Assembly (NCBI GenBank): GCA_000961765.1
Contig: LADT01000035.1
Span: forward strand, 44,445 to 108,444
Reading direction: 5' to 3'
DNA from: Clostridiaceae bacterium BRH_c20a
Lineage (GTDB): Bacteria; Bacillota; Peptococcia; Peptococcales; BICA1-8
Length of the DNA: 64,000 bases
Below the pieces are notes generated by a model. It saw only the letters and a program-made list of their open reading frames with translations, searched no databases and was not told the origin of the DNA. This document shows positions 53,666 to 61,990 of the stretch, piece by piece. The translations under genes and the position numbers were made by a program. Positions within the stretch are counted from its first letter, which is position 1; every line of letters starts with the position of its first letter.

Positions 53666-54179
53666 CCTGCTTTTCCGTGTTACTTTTCTAAATTATACTA
53701 TAACTATAAATTTAAAATACCTTGGCAATAGTATTAATAACTATGCTGGACATCTGACCCCTATCTTCCATAGGATATGTTAAAGAAATCGATCATACCG
53801 AGATTTATATCTTAAACTCACACAAATAATCCCAATATAAAAACTGCCAGGGCATATTAAAGCTCTGACAGTCATGAATTTAATTTTTGAACTGGTAATT
53901 TCATAGCAAAAACTCATATTGCCTTCGTCTATATAATATTCTTCTTATTTGCACCGTTTTAGCACTTATCACAATTTGGGTGAACTTATCATCATAGCCC
54001 CTTGACTTCTTTCAATAGCTTTTTCCCTCACCTGACAATAGAGGGGATATTTCTCATTATCTGCGTTTCAATCATCATTAACGTCTTTGGCTTAAGCTCC
54101 GGTGAGTCTATATAAGATAGCATCAAAACGATATGCCACCTCACTTCCTGTTGTACAAAAAAGTCCATTGAGGCCAAGA
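53666..54179. other. Decayed sequence with a leftward terminator
   Basis: Contains the stem-loop listed at 53843-53872. Between 54030 and 54179 a leftward frame reads DFFVQQEVRWHIVLMLSYID, resembling a HEAT-type repeat protein, without start or full length. No complete gene. Confidence 0.4.
53843..53872 (-). terminator. Terminator, probably for the MerR-GyrI operon or a lost gene
   Basis: Read leftward, ACTGTCAGAGC pairs with GCCCTGGCAGT (one mismatch, one G-U), 8-base loop, followed by TTTTTATATT. Confidence 0.65.
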
Positions 54180-54800
54180 TCACTGGCCAACCTTATACCT
54201 TAAAATTGTTTTCAACTTTGAAGATTCTGTTTTTCGAGGATCTGATAAATAAATCTCCCGGTGCGCTTTGATAGCTCTCCTATATCCATTAGCTTTACAA
54301 AAGTCATCCATCATCTTGAAGCTTAAAAATTCATTATCATAGCTGCCTATGTGTAGCATTTGACAGCAAAGCCCCTCTTCTATTTCTTCAAAATAAAGCT
54401 TATCTAAATACTCATTCCGCTTTTTCTTTTTCGTCTCCAATAAAAATCTTTCAAATAACTCTGTTGTTAAAAACTCAGGCTGGCGTATCATTATTTTATA
54501 TTTATAGTTACTTTTGTCCGTAATTGCTTTATCTTTATCATCCAAATCCCACTCGCCTTCAAGGGGAAAAACCGTATAATCATAGTACCCTTCCGGCACA
54601 TTGCTACTCTTATATGACATTTTCACAGCGTAGCTAAAACCATATAATGCTTCCGTGGCAAGCGCAAATTCCTCTCCGTTAGGGTCACCTTTCCCCTCAA
54701 TAATGACAAATTTAATTCTAGGAACATCAATGAAAGCTGGTTCTTTTTTAGGTGAATATAAATCCTTATATACCTTTTTATAATCTATTTTATCAGCCAT
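54180..54800 (-). CDS. GyrI-like small-molecule-binding protein
   Basis: 206 residues, stand-alone GyrI-like domain: KEPAFIDVPRIKFVIIEGKGDPNG near the start, YDYTVFPLEGEW in the middle, and EEGLCCQMLHIGSYDNE later with HREIYLSDPR at the end. Such proteins bind drugs or cationic amphiphiles. It lies two bases after the MerR gene whose own C-terminal half has the same fold, so both probably answer to one ligand. AGGAGG precedes the ATG. Confidence 0.82.
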   Translation of the reverse strand: MADKIDYKKVYKDLYSPKKEPAFIDVPRIKFVIIEGKGDPNGEEFALATEALYGFSYAVKMSYKSSNVPEGYYDYTVFPLEGEWDLDDKDKAITDKSNYKYKIMIRQPEFLTTELFERFLLETKKKKRNEYLDKLYFEEIEEGLCCQMLHIGSYDNEFLSFKMMDDFCKANGYRRAIKAHREIYLSDPRKTESSKLKTILRYKVGQ

Positions 54801-54802
54801 AT

Positions 54803-55600
54803 CTAATCCTCCTGCACAATTGGTATTGCTATTTCCGTTACATACTTATTGGGGTTGCCCTTGAAAATCATTCCGGGTCCTTTATGGTACATCTCTCTGG
54901 AAGGTACTTTACATTCAATGTCATGTTCCTTTGCATAATCTAAAAGTGCCTTGTAGGCCAGATTTATAGTATCATAACCTCCAATATGTGTTGCACAAAT
55001 TGCTTTTATAGGGGGGAATTGTTTTGATTTAGTATGTTTGCCGGTTACCGTACCTTTTGTTTGCACACAAATTTCAATATCCGCATCTTCTTTAAAGTCA
55101 TCATCGTAGTGGCAGCAGAATGGCTCCCCTACAGCTTTTCCTTTTACTTCTTTATAAATCGTACCTATGTATTTTCCAACATCGCTGTACTTACCTTTAA
55201 ACCGGATAGATGATACTGTAATTGCAGCAAATTCCTTAAAATTAATCTTATATTCCATGCTGATTTCCTCCAATTTTTTAGGTTTCAGATAGAGGTCAAT
55301 CTTTTGAATAAGCTCTGTCTCCTTTTTTATCTGTTCAGTTATCATCATCTGTTTTTCCGATAAATAGTAAGACAAATCATCAGGGACATCGCAATTTATT
55401 AGAATGTCTCTTATTTCCGAAATGCTAAAATCTAAATTTCGCAATAAAAAAATAATCCTTGCTTTACTAAAATCATCTTCATAATAATAACGGTAAGAAT
55501 TGTCAGCACGGGATGGTTTAAGTAAATTTTGTTCATCGTAATATCTTAAAGCTTTAACTGTTAAATTTGTAATCTTCGAAAATTCGCTTATTTTATACAT
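54803..55600 (-). CDS. MerR-family regulator with GyrI-like effector domain
   Basis: 265 residues from the ATG at 55600 (AGGATG upstream). Helix-turn-helix: MYKISEFSKITNLTVKALRY then YDEQNLLKPSRADNSYRYY; a coiled coil to about residue 110; then a BmrR/GyrI-type ligand domain with AICATHIGGYDTINLAYKAL and REMYHKGPGM. Expected to activate its own operon and the GyrI-like gene downstream when it binds a drug-like compound. Confidence 0.9.
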   Translation of the reverse strand: MYKISEFSKITNLTVKALRYYDEQNLLKPSRADNSYRYYYEDDFSKARIIFLLRNLDFSISEIRDILINCDVPDDLSYYLSEKQMMITEQIKKETELIQKIDLYLKPKKLEEISMEYKINFKEFAAITVSSIRFKGKYSDVGKYIGTIYKEVKGKAVGEPFCCHYDDDFKEDADIEICVQTKGTVTGKHTKSKQFPPIKAICATHIGGYDTINLAYKALLDYAKEHDIECKVPSREMYHKGPGMIFKGNPNKYVTEIAIPIVQED

Positions 55601-55679
55601 GACTTCACATCCTAAAAAAATAATAAACCCTCCTGTGCAGGGGAATGTCAATATGTTTTTTTATAGAGAAAATAAAAAT

Positions 55680-55710
55680 ATATGGGTGTATTAGACAAAT
55701 ACACCCATAT
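55680..55710 (-). terminator. Terminator, leftward
   Basis: 13-bp perfect arms (55680-55692, 55698-55710), 5-base loop, followed leftward by TATTTTTATTTT. No gene for it is visible to the right, so it may belong to a lost gene. Confidence 0.65.
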
Positions 55711-56022
55711 TATACCACGACCAGATGTTCAATTTCATTGCTTAAAGAGATATTACTTTATTTATCAACCTTTCGATACAAATACTCAAAATTTCTTATC
55801 TGAGGTATCGCATAATCCCCTTCTAAATCTTTACGGCAACATTGTTAGACCGGCCCATGTGGGCCGGTCTTTTGTTGATCGTACGGGACCTGTGCATTAC
55901 TCATAAAGTATTTTTATATAATTATGTTACCAATTTTAGATTAATTTAACAGCACTTTTAGCCGTATCTTTTTTTAGTAATACAGCAACTAATATTACAG
56001 ATACAACAATGGAGGTACTCAT
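55711..56022. other. Intergenic stretch with a palindromic terminator
   Basis: No supported gene. It contains the GC-rich palindrome listed at 55847-55870. The rightward frame before it (with VSHNPLLNLYGNIVRPAH) lacks a ribosome site and looks incidental. Confidence 0.4.
55847..55870 (+). terminator. GC-rich palindrome with T-run
   Basis: AGACCGGCCCA and TGGGCCGGTCT are perfect 11-bp arms around TG, then TTTTGTTG. Very strong rightward terminator with no clear gene to its left. Confidence 0.65.
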
Positions 56023-56220
56023 TATGAAATCAGAATTCAATGTTCACGGTATTATTGTTCGCACGTTCCTACCCTGCTAGAGGATGAGATGGATAACAAA
56101 CCATCCAAAGTTATAACTGAACTTAAGGAAATTGGGAAGCGTATAAAAAGGGACAATTCACCTGTCCCCTCTGATGTCGTTTATGGCTCATTAAAAACAG
56201 CAATAAAAGAACATGCTTAA
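56023..56220 (+). pseudogene. Small gene, probably frameshifted
   Basis: An ATG at 56023 behind TGGAGG starts MKSEFNVHGIIVRTFLPC and stops at TAG. One frame over the sequence continues LLEDEMDNKPSKVITELKEI, GKRIKRDNSPVPSDVVYGSL, KTAIKEHA and stops at 56220. A single-base shift would give one protein of about 65 residues. The second part alone (ATG at 56089) would be 43 residues. Family unknown. Confidence 0.45.
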
Positions 56221-56283
56221 TCATTTCAGATTAGCACTTGTTTAATCCATTGTAATACCAATATTTTTTTGCTCATCTTCGGG

Positions 56284-56588
56284 TTAATTGGCACTCTCCT
56301 GCATTAGATCATCAAACTGTTGAATAATACTGAAACAATACTCTTTCAGTTTGGGAATATCGCTTATAATGGTTTCCCACAAGCTCTCATCGTCAATTTT
56401 ACCATAGTTATGAGCAACCACATTGCGTAATGCCTTGATTTGTGTCCATGGTATTCCAGTATAGGTTTCTTTAAAGTCATTCGTGAGATGTGTGGTTAGT
56501 TCTCAATTTGTAAAACGCAAAGAGCTGTGGCATTCTTATAAACAGAATCTCGTATAAATACCGAATAATCCTCTCCAAACCTCTGCCG
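56284..56588 (-). pseudogene. HepT-type (DUF86) toxin, N-terminally truncated
   Basis: Leftward frame: RFGEDYSVFIRDSVYKNATA, LCVLQIGELTTHL, then IPWTQIKALRNVVAHNYGKI with the RNxxAHxY nuclease motif, and ends at 56284. HepT proteins are HEPN RNases or AMP-targets paired with MntA nucleotidyltransferases. The first 25 or so residues and any MntA gene are missing; the open frame begins inside a Phd/YefM gene instead. Confidence 0.72.
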
Positions 56589-56680
56589 TTTTTAGTTAAA
56601 AACACTGGCTCACCTGCAGAAATATCCCGAAGTACTTCATTGTAGTTTCTCAAATCAGATATTGGTTTAATATTCGGCAT
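56477..56680 (-). pseudogene. Phd/YefM antitoxin truncated by fusion to HepT DNA
   Basis: ATG at 56680 behind AAGGAG starts PNIKPISDLRNYNEVLRDIS and GEPVFLTKNGR, a standard Phd/YefM N-terminus. After residue 33 (about 56585) the frame runs out of phase through HepT DNA (LERIIRYLYEIL...) to a stop at 56477. The C-terminal toxin-binding half is gone. Translated, it would make a 67-residue chimera. Confidence 0.75.
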
Positions 56681-56815
56681 TTATAACAGCTCCTTCCGTT
56701 GCTATTATTATAGCCTTATTATTCGTAAAATTCAACAGCATCTGCCTCTCCAATCCTTGTTTTCGGTTGAAACATTATTATTAATTAAATCACAAACAGG
56801 CCTAATTGCGAACGC

Positions 56816-56882
56816 TATCGAAAATTTGTGCCACTCGCTAACGAATTTTTGTGCCACTTCTGCTACGAATTAGTGTACCATT
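56816..56882. repeat. Three direct repeats, CGAA...TGTGCCACT type
   Basis: Copies CGAAAATTTGTGCCACT, CGAATTTTTGTGCCACT and a weaker CGAATTAGTGTACCATT start at about 56819, 56842 and 56866, spaced 23-24 bases. Repeated TGTGCCACT-type motifs near an end are typical of IS21-like elements; no istA or istB gene is present, so this would be a leftover terminus. Confidence 0.5.
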
Positions 56883-57012
56883 TAGTGGTCATTTATCCTT
56901 TAAAGGCCCGTAAAATAGCCATATCTTCGACCTCCCTATATAAGCCTTCCTACATGCACAGTTTAAATTTCAGCCATACGGTTGAGAGGATAATATTGAT
57001 GTCGTCTCCCAT

Positions 57013-58113
57013 TCATACATGTATGACTCTGGGGCGGCTTTTCCAATCACTAAGCTCCATGGTCCAATACTTTGCCCATTCCTTCATTTCCCCATATTCC
57101 GGGTGACTAGGATTCAGCATGATTTCACGGAAGCTCACAAATCCTCCTATGCCGCCCACATCCTCAGGTGGTGTTTGACCACTTGCTTCCAGCAAGTAGG
57201 GTGATTCCTTATCGTGCTCCTCGATCACACCCACAAGCTGGATTTTATGTTCCCAGTTATCCCCCATATCATAGGTATAGACCATATGCTTCTGCTCTGG
57301 TAAAAACTTTGACAAGGTATACCCTTTCATTAAAATAGCGCCTTCATCGTACTCCAGGTCCTCCTCAAATGGAACAAGTCTGGCAACCGGTATATGGTTA
57401 TTGTCATCAAAAATGGTAAAGTCATATAAGTGATAGTTCTTCCAGTCAAAGACGGACTGCAACACCTTGTGTAAACGTGTAAATTCTATATCAGCAGGTA
57501 CAATAATTCTCCGCACCGCTTTGTATAAATCCAAATCAAGGGTGACCAGCAATTCAAAGGCACGGTATTTGTAAGCTTGCTTTCCTGTAAGTTCAGAAAG
57601 TGCATTAATCATTGCTTGGTAAGGGTAGAACCCCTCGTTAACGTTACCGGAATAATTGACAATACGGTAATTTGCGAGAGCACCAACCGTATCACTGAAA
57701 ATTGTTGCAACGCCGTTATATTCTCTTCCAACACAAAAAGCACATTCCAGTCCCGCTTTTGTTACCCACGCCGCTGTCTGTCTGTTACGATTTTGGGCAA
57801 ACTCCACCTCGCCTGCCAGACGCAAGTATTCCCCCACCAACTCGGGGTTTAAATTCATGGACAGCAGTGTATTTGAGATGGCCGTTCTCATCATTTCCGC
57901 TACATTTTTCAGATTTTTCCGCTTTACTTGGTAAATTGCAACGGTAAAGCGTGTGGCGTTGTTCACCAAGACAAGCATATCCTCGGCTCTACGATTGTCC
58001 CAAACCTTTGTCCAATTTGCTGTCCAAGAAAACAGCGGATTCTCGTCCTCATTTGCGGACAGAGGATTTACTCCCATGGCCTCTGCTAATTTTTTCGTCA
58101 GTCCAATTTGCAT
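57013..58113 (-). CDS. Plasmid pRiA4b ORF-3-like protein with N-terminal extra domain
   Basis: 366 residues from the ATG at 58113 (GGAAGTGAG upstream). The N-terminal half (1-190) begins MQIGLTKKLAEAMGV and contains SWTANWTKVWDNRRAEDMLV, resembling DUF6933-type domains. The C-terminal half is pRiA4b ORF-3: VFDWKNYHLYDFTIF, YDMGDNWEHKIQLV and PPEDVGGIGGF. Function unknown; frequent in accessory regions. The next gene upstream is 60 bases away and may be co-transcribed. Confidence 0.82.
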   Translation of the reverse strand: MQIGLTKKLAEAMGVNPLSANEDENPLFSWTANWTKVWDNRRAEDMLVLVNNATRFTVAIYQVKRKNLKNVAEMMRTAISNTLLSMNLNPELVGEYLRLAGEVEFAQNRNRQTAAWVTKAGLECAFCVGREYNGVATIFSDTVGALANYRIVNYSGNVNEGFYPYQAMINALSELTGKQAYKYRAFELLVTLDLDLYKAVRRIIVPADIEFTRLHKVLQSVFDWKNYHLYDFTIFDDNNHIPVARLVPFEEDLEYDEGAILMKGYTLSKFLPEQKHMVYTYDMGDNWEHKIQLVGVIEEHDKESPYLLEASGQTPPEDVGGIGGFVSFREIMLNPSHPEYGEMKEWAKYWTMELSDWKSRPRVIHV

Positions 58114-58173
58114 GTTCTCACTTCCTTTTTCTATACAAGTTATCATCGTATCGTTAAATACATATCATAGTTT

Positions 58174-58776
58174 TCATTTCTTATAGAAACGACAATTCAG
58201 TTCATGCAAGGCAAGCAGCGGACCCTGATCATAAGTTTCATCTGAATACAGCTTTTTCATTTCAAAGAATCTGTCCAGCATCCAAGGAATGGTGTCTTCT
58301 TGCCCTCTGAAGCCAAGAATCAAACAAACTAATGACTGCACATAAGGACTTCGGATCTCAGCATACTGTTCCTTCAGCAACGGAGAGTAGTCTTTTTTAC
58401 TTCTAGCAAGAAGCCGTATTGAATTTTCAATAAAAATATCATGGTTGTTACGCATCAGCTTTTCTATCACCATAGGTAGGAGCACTTCTTCAAACTCCAA
58501 TGCCTTTTTAATCAGGTCTACCCGATTGACCCCATCTATCTTTTTACGTAAGAGTTGAAATATCTCCTCAGGGTTTTGTTCTGACTGAATTAATTCTTTC
58601 TCCTGATTGACCTGCTTGAGGCGGTCATGACTCAGCCCTACTTGTTTCATCAGCATTTCATTTGCTGCATCTTCGATCCCTTTATATAAAAGCATGCTAT
58701 AAATAAACCGTTGAACTGAGTTTTCCAAGTACGGATTATCCCGAAAAAATTTGTTCGTTATTAATTGTTTATGCAC
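58174..58776 (-). CDS. Helical protein of unknown function
   Basis: 200 residues, GTG start behind GAGGTGAG. All-helical by composition, with a HEAT-like stretch in the second half (LARSKKDYSPLLKEQYAEIR, SPYVQSLVCLILGFRGQEDT). No known motif. It sits between the pRiA4b ORF-3-like gene and recombinase remains. Confidence 0.6.
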   Translation of the reverse strand: MHKQLITNKFFRDNPYLENSVQRFIYSMLLYKGIEDAANEMLMKQVGLSHDRLKQVNQEKELIQSEQNPEEIFQLLRKKIDGVNRVDLIKKALEFEEVLLPMVIEKLMRNNHDIFIENSIRLLARSKKDYSPLLKEQYAEIRSPYVQSLVCLILGFRGQEDTIPWMLDRFFEMKKLYSDETYDQGPLLALHELNCRFYKK

Positions 58777-58785
58777 TTTCTCACC

Positions 58786-59060
58786 TCATATTTTTGATAA
58801 TTCATAGTAAACTCTTCGTTTCAGACTAGAAATTCTAATCATGCTTTTCACGCTTACAGTTTCAAGTAAATCTACAGTATTTCTGGCAAAACGGCTGATG
58901 GTCTTCACTAAAACGATATCAATCCGATTTTCGTAGCAATCGAAAATCAATTTCTGGAATTCGAGCCGAAACACATTGCCACCTGAATCTTTATCGCTAT
59001 AAATATTGTACAGTGTCCATTTGGGGTTGGCCGCTATAACTTCCTTTAAGGTTTTAACGA
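58786..59060 (-). pseudogene. Large serine recombinase fragment
   Basis: A leftward frame from about 59060 reads KTLKEVIAANPKWTLYNIYS, then FRLEFQKLIFDCYENRIDIV and KTISRFARNTVDLLETV, the resolvase-type catalytic domain (SRFARN is the conserved core). The N-terminal strand with the active serine and everything after about residue 100 are missing. It ends out of context at 58786. Confidence 0.75.
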
Positions 59061-59338
59061 GAATTCGTTTTCTCCGTCCATTGTTTTACAGACAATACAA
59101 AACGATTTAGCCCTGCTTCATTTTTAATTCCCTCGAATTCGGGGGAATTAAAATTGGGATTGTACATTTCTTCCCATACTCCCAAAAACTCAATCGTGTT
59201 TCTATTCCTTAGCCATTTCTCAATTAGAGCTAGTCCGTTCTCAATATTTCTTACCATGTCGGTAAGAGATATATAATCTTTTTCTTCGAATTGAACAACT
59301 GCAATTTCAGTTCCGTCTACTGTCATTTTTTTTAGCCA
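59054..59338 (-). pseudogene. KilA-N protein truncated at a recombinase junction
   Basis: Starts at a TTG (59338) eight bases after GGAGGTG; reads VAVV-type N-terminus EIAVVQFEEKDYISLTDMVR, then LIEKWLRNRNTIEFLGVWEE and LNRFVLSVKQWTEKTNSR, where it stops. Full KilA-N proteins continue with the substrate-like helix region for 100 or more residues. The stop falls exactly where recombinase sequence begins, so the gene was cut by a deletion. Confidence 0.72.
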
Positions 59339-59516
59339 ACTATCACACCTCCTTTTATGGAAATCGATTAGTTGGATAGTGATTCGATCGATGTAAATTC
59401 ATATACTAATTATACTGAACATACGTTCTGGCCGCAATATGGATTTGCATATTGCTTTTCCATCGTCTCGATGACCACACATGTCTTAGTCAAGGTAGCC
59501 AAGGACAGGAATAAAA

Positions 59517-59750
59517 TCAGGGATAAATGTCAATCGGTGATAAAGCATAACCTATCATAAAATCTCTTGCAATTTTGGGAATATTACTATAATGAACCGG
59601 AAATCCCAAAACAATGTTTTGGGATTTCCTTATTGCTTCGATAACATCAGGACTTTCTATTGAAATGGGCTTACTCCCGTCGTAGTAATCTAAAAATCTT
59701 TCAAGACAGTATTTTGTATTTCCTGTACCTCTAAAATAAATTCCTAACAA
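59517..59750 (-). pseudogene. Flavodoxin-like N-terminal fragment (EFR1-type)
   Basis: 77 residues from a TTG behind GGGGGGAG. GIYFRGTGNTKYCLERFL is the phosphate-binding loop of flavodoxins (GTGNT) and NIVLGFPVHYSNIPKIARDF the second flavin loop. Complete EFR1-type proteins are near 250 residues and carry ferredoxin cysteines, which are absent; the last ten residues do not fit. Confidence 0.65.
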
Positions 59751-59792
59751 TTTAGACTCCCCCCTTACTGCTCACTTTTCTGATTGCTTTTA

Positions 59793-59827
59793 AAAAAGAA
59801 CTCCAGGTTAATCACTGAAGTTCTTAG
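59793..59827 (-). terminator. Terminator of the XRE-ImmA operon
   Basis: Read leftward, AAGAACTTCAG pairs with CTGGAGTTCTT (one mismatch) around a 9-base loop and is followed by TTTTTTAAAAG. A TTCTTAG tandem repeat (59821-59840) overlaps its start. Confidence 0.75.
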
Positions 59828-59837
59828 TTCTTAGTTC

Positions 59838-60251
59838 TTATTTTAATTCTTTACAGTATTGTGCATAGTATTTGCTACACTCTTCAAAAAAAGAAGCCCA
59901 ATCAAAATTACTTTTCTTTTCTGGTTCTGTTAAATGGTATAAAAGTTTATACATACCCTTCAATATTTTGGAATTTCCACTAAGAACTCTTATTGCATAA
60001 ATCATTTCATATACTTTTATAGCTTTAATTGAGTGAAGATAAGGCTCAAGTTCCTTTCTTTCTATTAATGATATTGTATTTGAGTCATTGGTTGAAAAAT
60101 AAATTAAACCTTTTGTTACTGCGTAGGATATTAATTTAACTTCACCACGATCATTAGAATTATCTATCCCCGGATTATAGTTAGTAAACTGAGCGATTTT
60201 CTCTTCAGTTGTACTTCTAATTGATTCTTCAACTATATTTAAATCCGATGA
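59838..60251 (-). pseudogene. Start-less third gene after ImmA/IrrE, possibly PIN-like
   Basis: An open frame of 138 codons with no early ATG, GTG or TTG behind a ribosome site, bounded upstream by a TAA at 60252-60254. It reads NDRGEVKLISYAVTKGLIYF, STNDSNTISLIERKELEPYL and ends YYAQYCKELK. The GE...A...G.IYFSTND layout resembles the C-terminal half of PIN nucleases often encoded after XRE-ImmA/IrrE pairs. The first 50 or so residues with the first catalytic aspartate would be lost. The family assignment is tentative. Confidence 0.5.
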
Positions 60252-60263
60252 TTACCCTTGCCA

Positions 60264-61151
60264 TTATTTATCATCTCCAAACAAATCTAGGATCTCATCA
60301 ATATCATCATCTAAAATCTCAATTTCATATCCAAAATCTTCTAATTTCTTATTAAAAATATTCAGGTCTTTAACAGTTGAATCAATTGTTGTAATACCCT
60401 CATCAAAATTCTTAAGTATTACATTTAATGCTTCAGGTTCTACCCCTGTTTTATCTGTAATGCTGTTTAATTTATGAAATATATGAGAATTCCATGTGCT
60501 CCCAATTTTATAATAACTGCTTTGGCTATCCCTTTCATCAATTGATAGCAATTCTTTTTTTACGTGCATGTTAATAGACTCAATCTCCTGAAGCCTTTTA
60601 ACAATCATTCTATACGGAACTTGATAATCAATTTGAAGCTGTGCAATCAATCTTAACAATGCATGGTTATTCCAATTACCTAAATTTATATTACCTCTAT
60701 TATGCTTTTTTACATATGTTGCCAATGTTTCTGTTGGTAGTAAAAATTCTGCAGCAAATCTATTGGCTTTTGCATTAATCAGTAAAACATCTGAATCTCC
60801 AAATCTTCGCAAATGCAAATTTTCATCTATTTCATCTATATGATGATAATATTCATGACATGAGTTGAATATCTGTAAATCCAACGGAACCATAGAATTA
60901 ATTGCAATATAATATGAATGGATGCCTGTAACTGAACTATACTTTTCCAAATAAAACGCAGTCAAACTATTTGGATGTTTAGGTTCTAAAGCAAAATATA
61001 GAAGCTGTATATTATTATCTCTAAATACAGAGAATATTTTTTCTCCAATAGGACCCATACCCAAATCCAGTCTTCTTCTTTCTGTCTTAACTAATTCAAC
61101 AATTTCTAATGCTTCTTTAGGGTTTAGGAGTATACTCTTATTATCTTCCAT
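60264..61151 (-). CDS. ImmA/IrrE-family metallopeptidase
   Basis: 295 residues. The zinc site is in CHEYYHHIDEIDE (HExxH), followed by ANRFAAEFLLP, the standard family block. In ICEBs1, ImmA cuts the ImmR repressor; here the XRE gene overlaps by 11 bases upstream, so the pair probably forms the same kind of switch. The third gene downstream may be the controlled effector. Confidence 0.88.
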   Translation of the reverse strand: MEDNKSILLNPKEALEIVELVKTERRRLDLGMGPIGEKIFSVFRDNNIQLLYFALEPKHPNSLTAFYLEKYSSVTGIHSYYIAINSMVPLDLQIFNSCHEYYHHIDEIDENLHLRRFGDSDVLLINAKANRFAAEFLLPTETLATYVKKHNRGNINLGNWNNHALLRLIAQLQIDYQVPYRMIVKRLQEIESINMHVKKELLSIDERDSQSSYYKIGSTWNSHIFHKLNSITDKTGVEPEALNVILKNFDEGITTIDSTVKDLNIFNKKLEDFGYEIEILDDDIDEILDLFGDDK

Positions 61152-61491
61152 AATTATTTTCCCTAATGTTTTTGTGTTTATCCAAGCATAATATCATTTC
61201 AATTAGACCTTCAAAAACTTTGATCTCTTCATCTGATTTAGCCTCACCCTTTAAAGCAACAAAAACATCCTTTTTTATTCCTGTTTCTATAATATCTACA
61301 AATTCCTTTCCTGTAACTTCTAGAATTTTTTCTATTTGATCTAATTTAGGTAAATGTTGTCCTCTTTCAATTTTTCCATATATTTGATTATTGATTGAGA
61401 GTAGCTCTGCCATCTCTAATTGTGTTAAATTATTTTCTTTCTTATATTGTAAACAGATCTCTGAAAGCTTGCTAATATCAATTTTAGACAT
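61141..61491 (-). CDS. XRE-family helix-turn-helix repressor
   Basis: 116 residues from the ATG at 61491 behind AAAGGAG. The helix-turn-helix is YKKENNLTQLEMAELLSINNQIYGKIERGQ, then a short C-terminal helical part. Likely represses the operon and is the cleavage target of the ImmA/IrrE protein. Confidence 0.88.
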   Translation of the reverse strand: MSKIDISKLSEICLQYKKENNLTQLEMAELLSINNQIYGKIERGQHLPKLDQIEKILEVTGKEFVDIIETGIKKDVFVALKGEAKSDEEIKVFEGLIEMILCLDKHKNIRENNYGR

Positions 61492-61652
61492 AACTCCAAC
61501 TCCTTTCAAATAAAATCACTTGTTTATACAGTTATTATATACTTTAAATATATTTTTTTGCAACCAAATAGCATTAATATTTTCAGAAAATATACTATTA
61601 ATATATATTTTCTATTTTCTCTCTACTTTATACATCCAAATCGGATTTTAAA

Positions 61653-61704
61653 CAATAAAAAATGACTACAGTACTTTTTTGAGTATCATAGTCATTTTTT
61701 ATTG
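61653..61704. terminator. Bidirectional terminator-like inverted repeat
   Basis: Perfect 16-bp arms, 61653-61668 and 61689-61704, with A-runs on one side and T-runs on the other, so it can stop transcripts from both directions. It lies in the 500-base gap between the XRE gene start and the end of the lipoprotein gene. Confidence 0.75.
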
Positions 61705-61990
61705 CTCAAACAAATTTACAATTGGCTTTTCAGCCTATGGAAGAATATCTTCCGACGTATCTCCGCAGACGAGGTCATATCCCGATTTTCACTTTTAGGC
61801 TGTCCATTAGCTGTTTATTCTCGAAATTCTGCTCATCTTTACTAAAAGTATAAAACCCGCAAAACAGCTTGAATTCTAGGATTACAAGCATTTTTTGCGT
61901 TGTATTCGAACCACACACTCCACATGTGTTTTGATAGAATGATGATACTGATACGCAGAATTTTGCGTATCAGTAAGACCCCCTAAATAA
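61705..61990. other. Spacer with a second inverted repeat
   Basis: ACTGATACGC...GCGTATCAGT near 61949-61976 is a 10-bp stem with an 8-base loop, just after the lipoprotein stop, likely its 3' end. The rest shows only short unconnected frames and no recognised gene. Confidence 0.45.

Noticed and set aside
55682..55906. 74-residue rightward ORF
   Set aside because: It starts inside a leftward terminator arm, has no ribosome site and runs through a second terminator palindrome.
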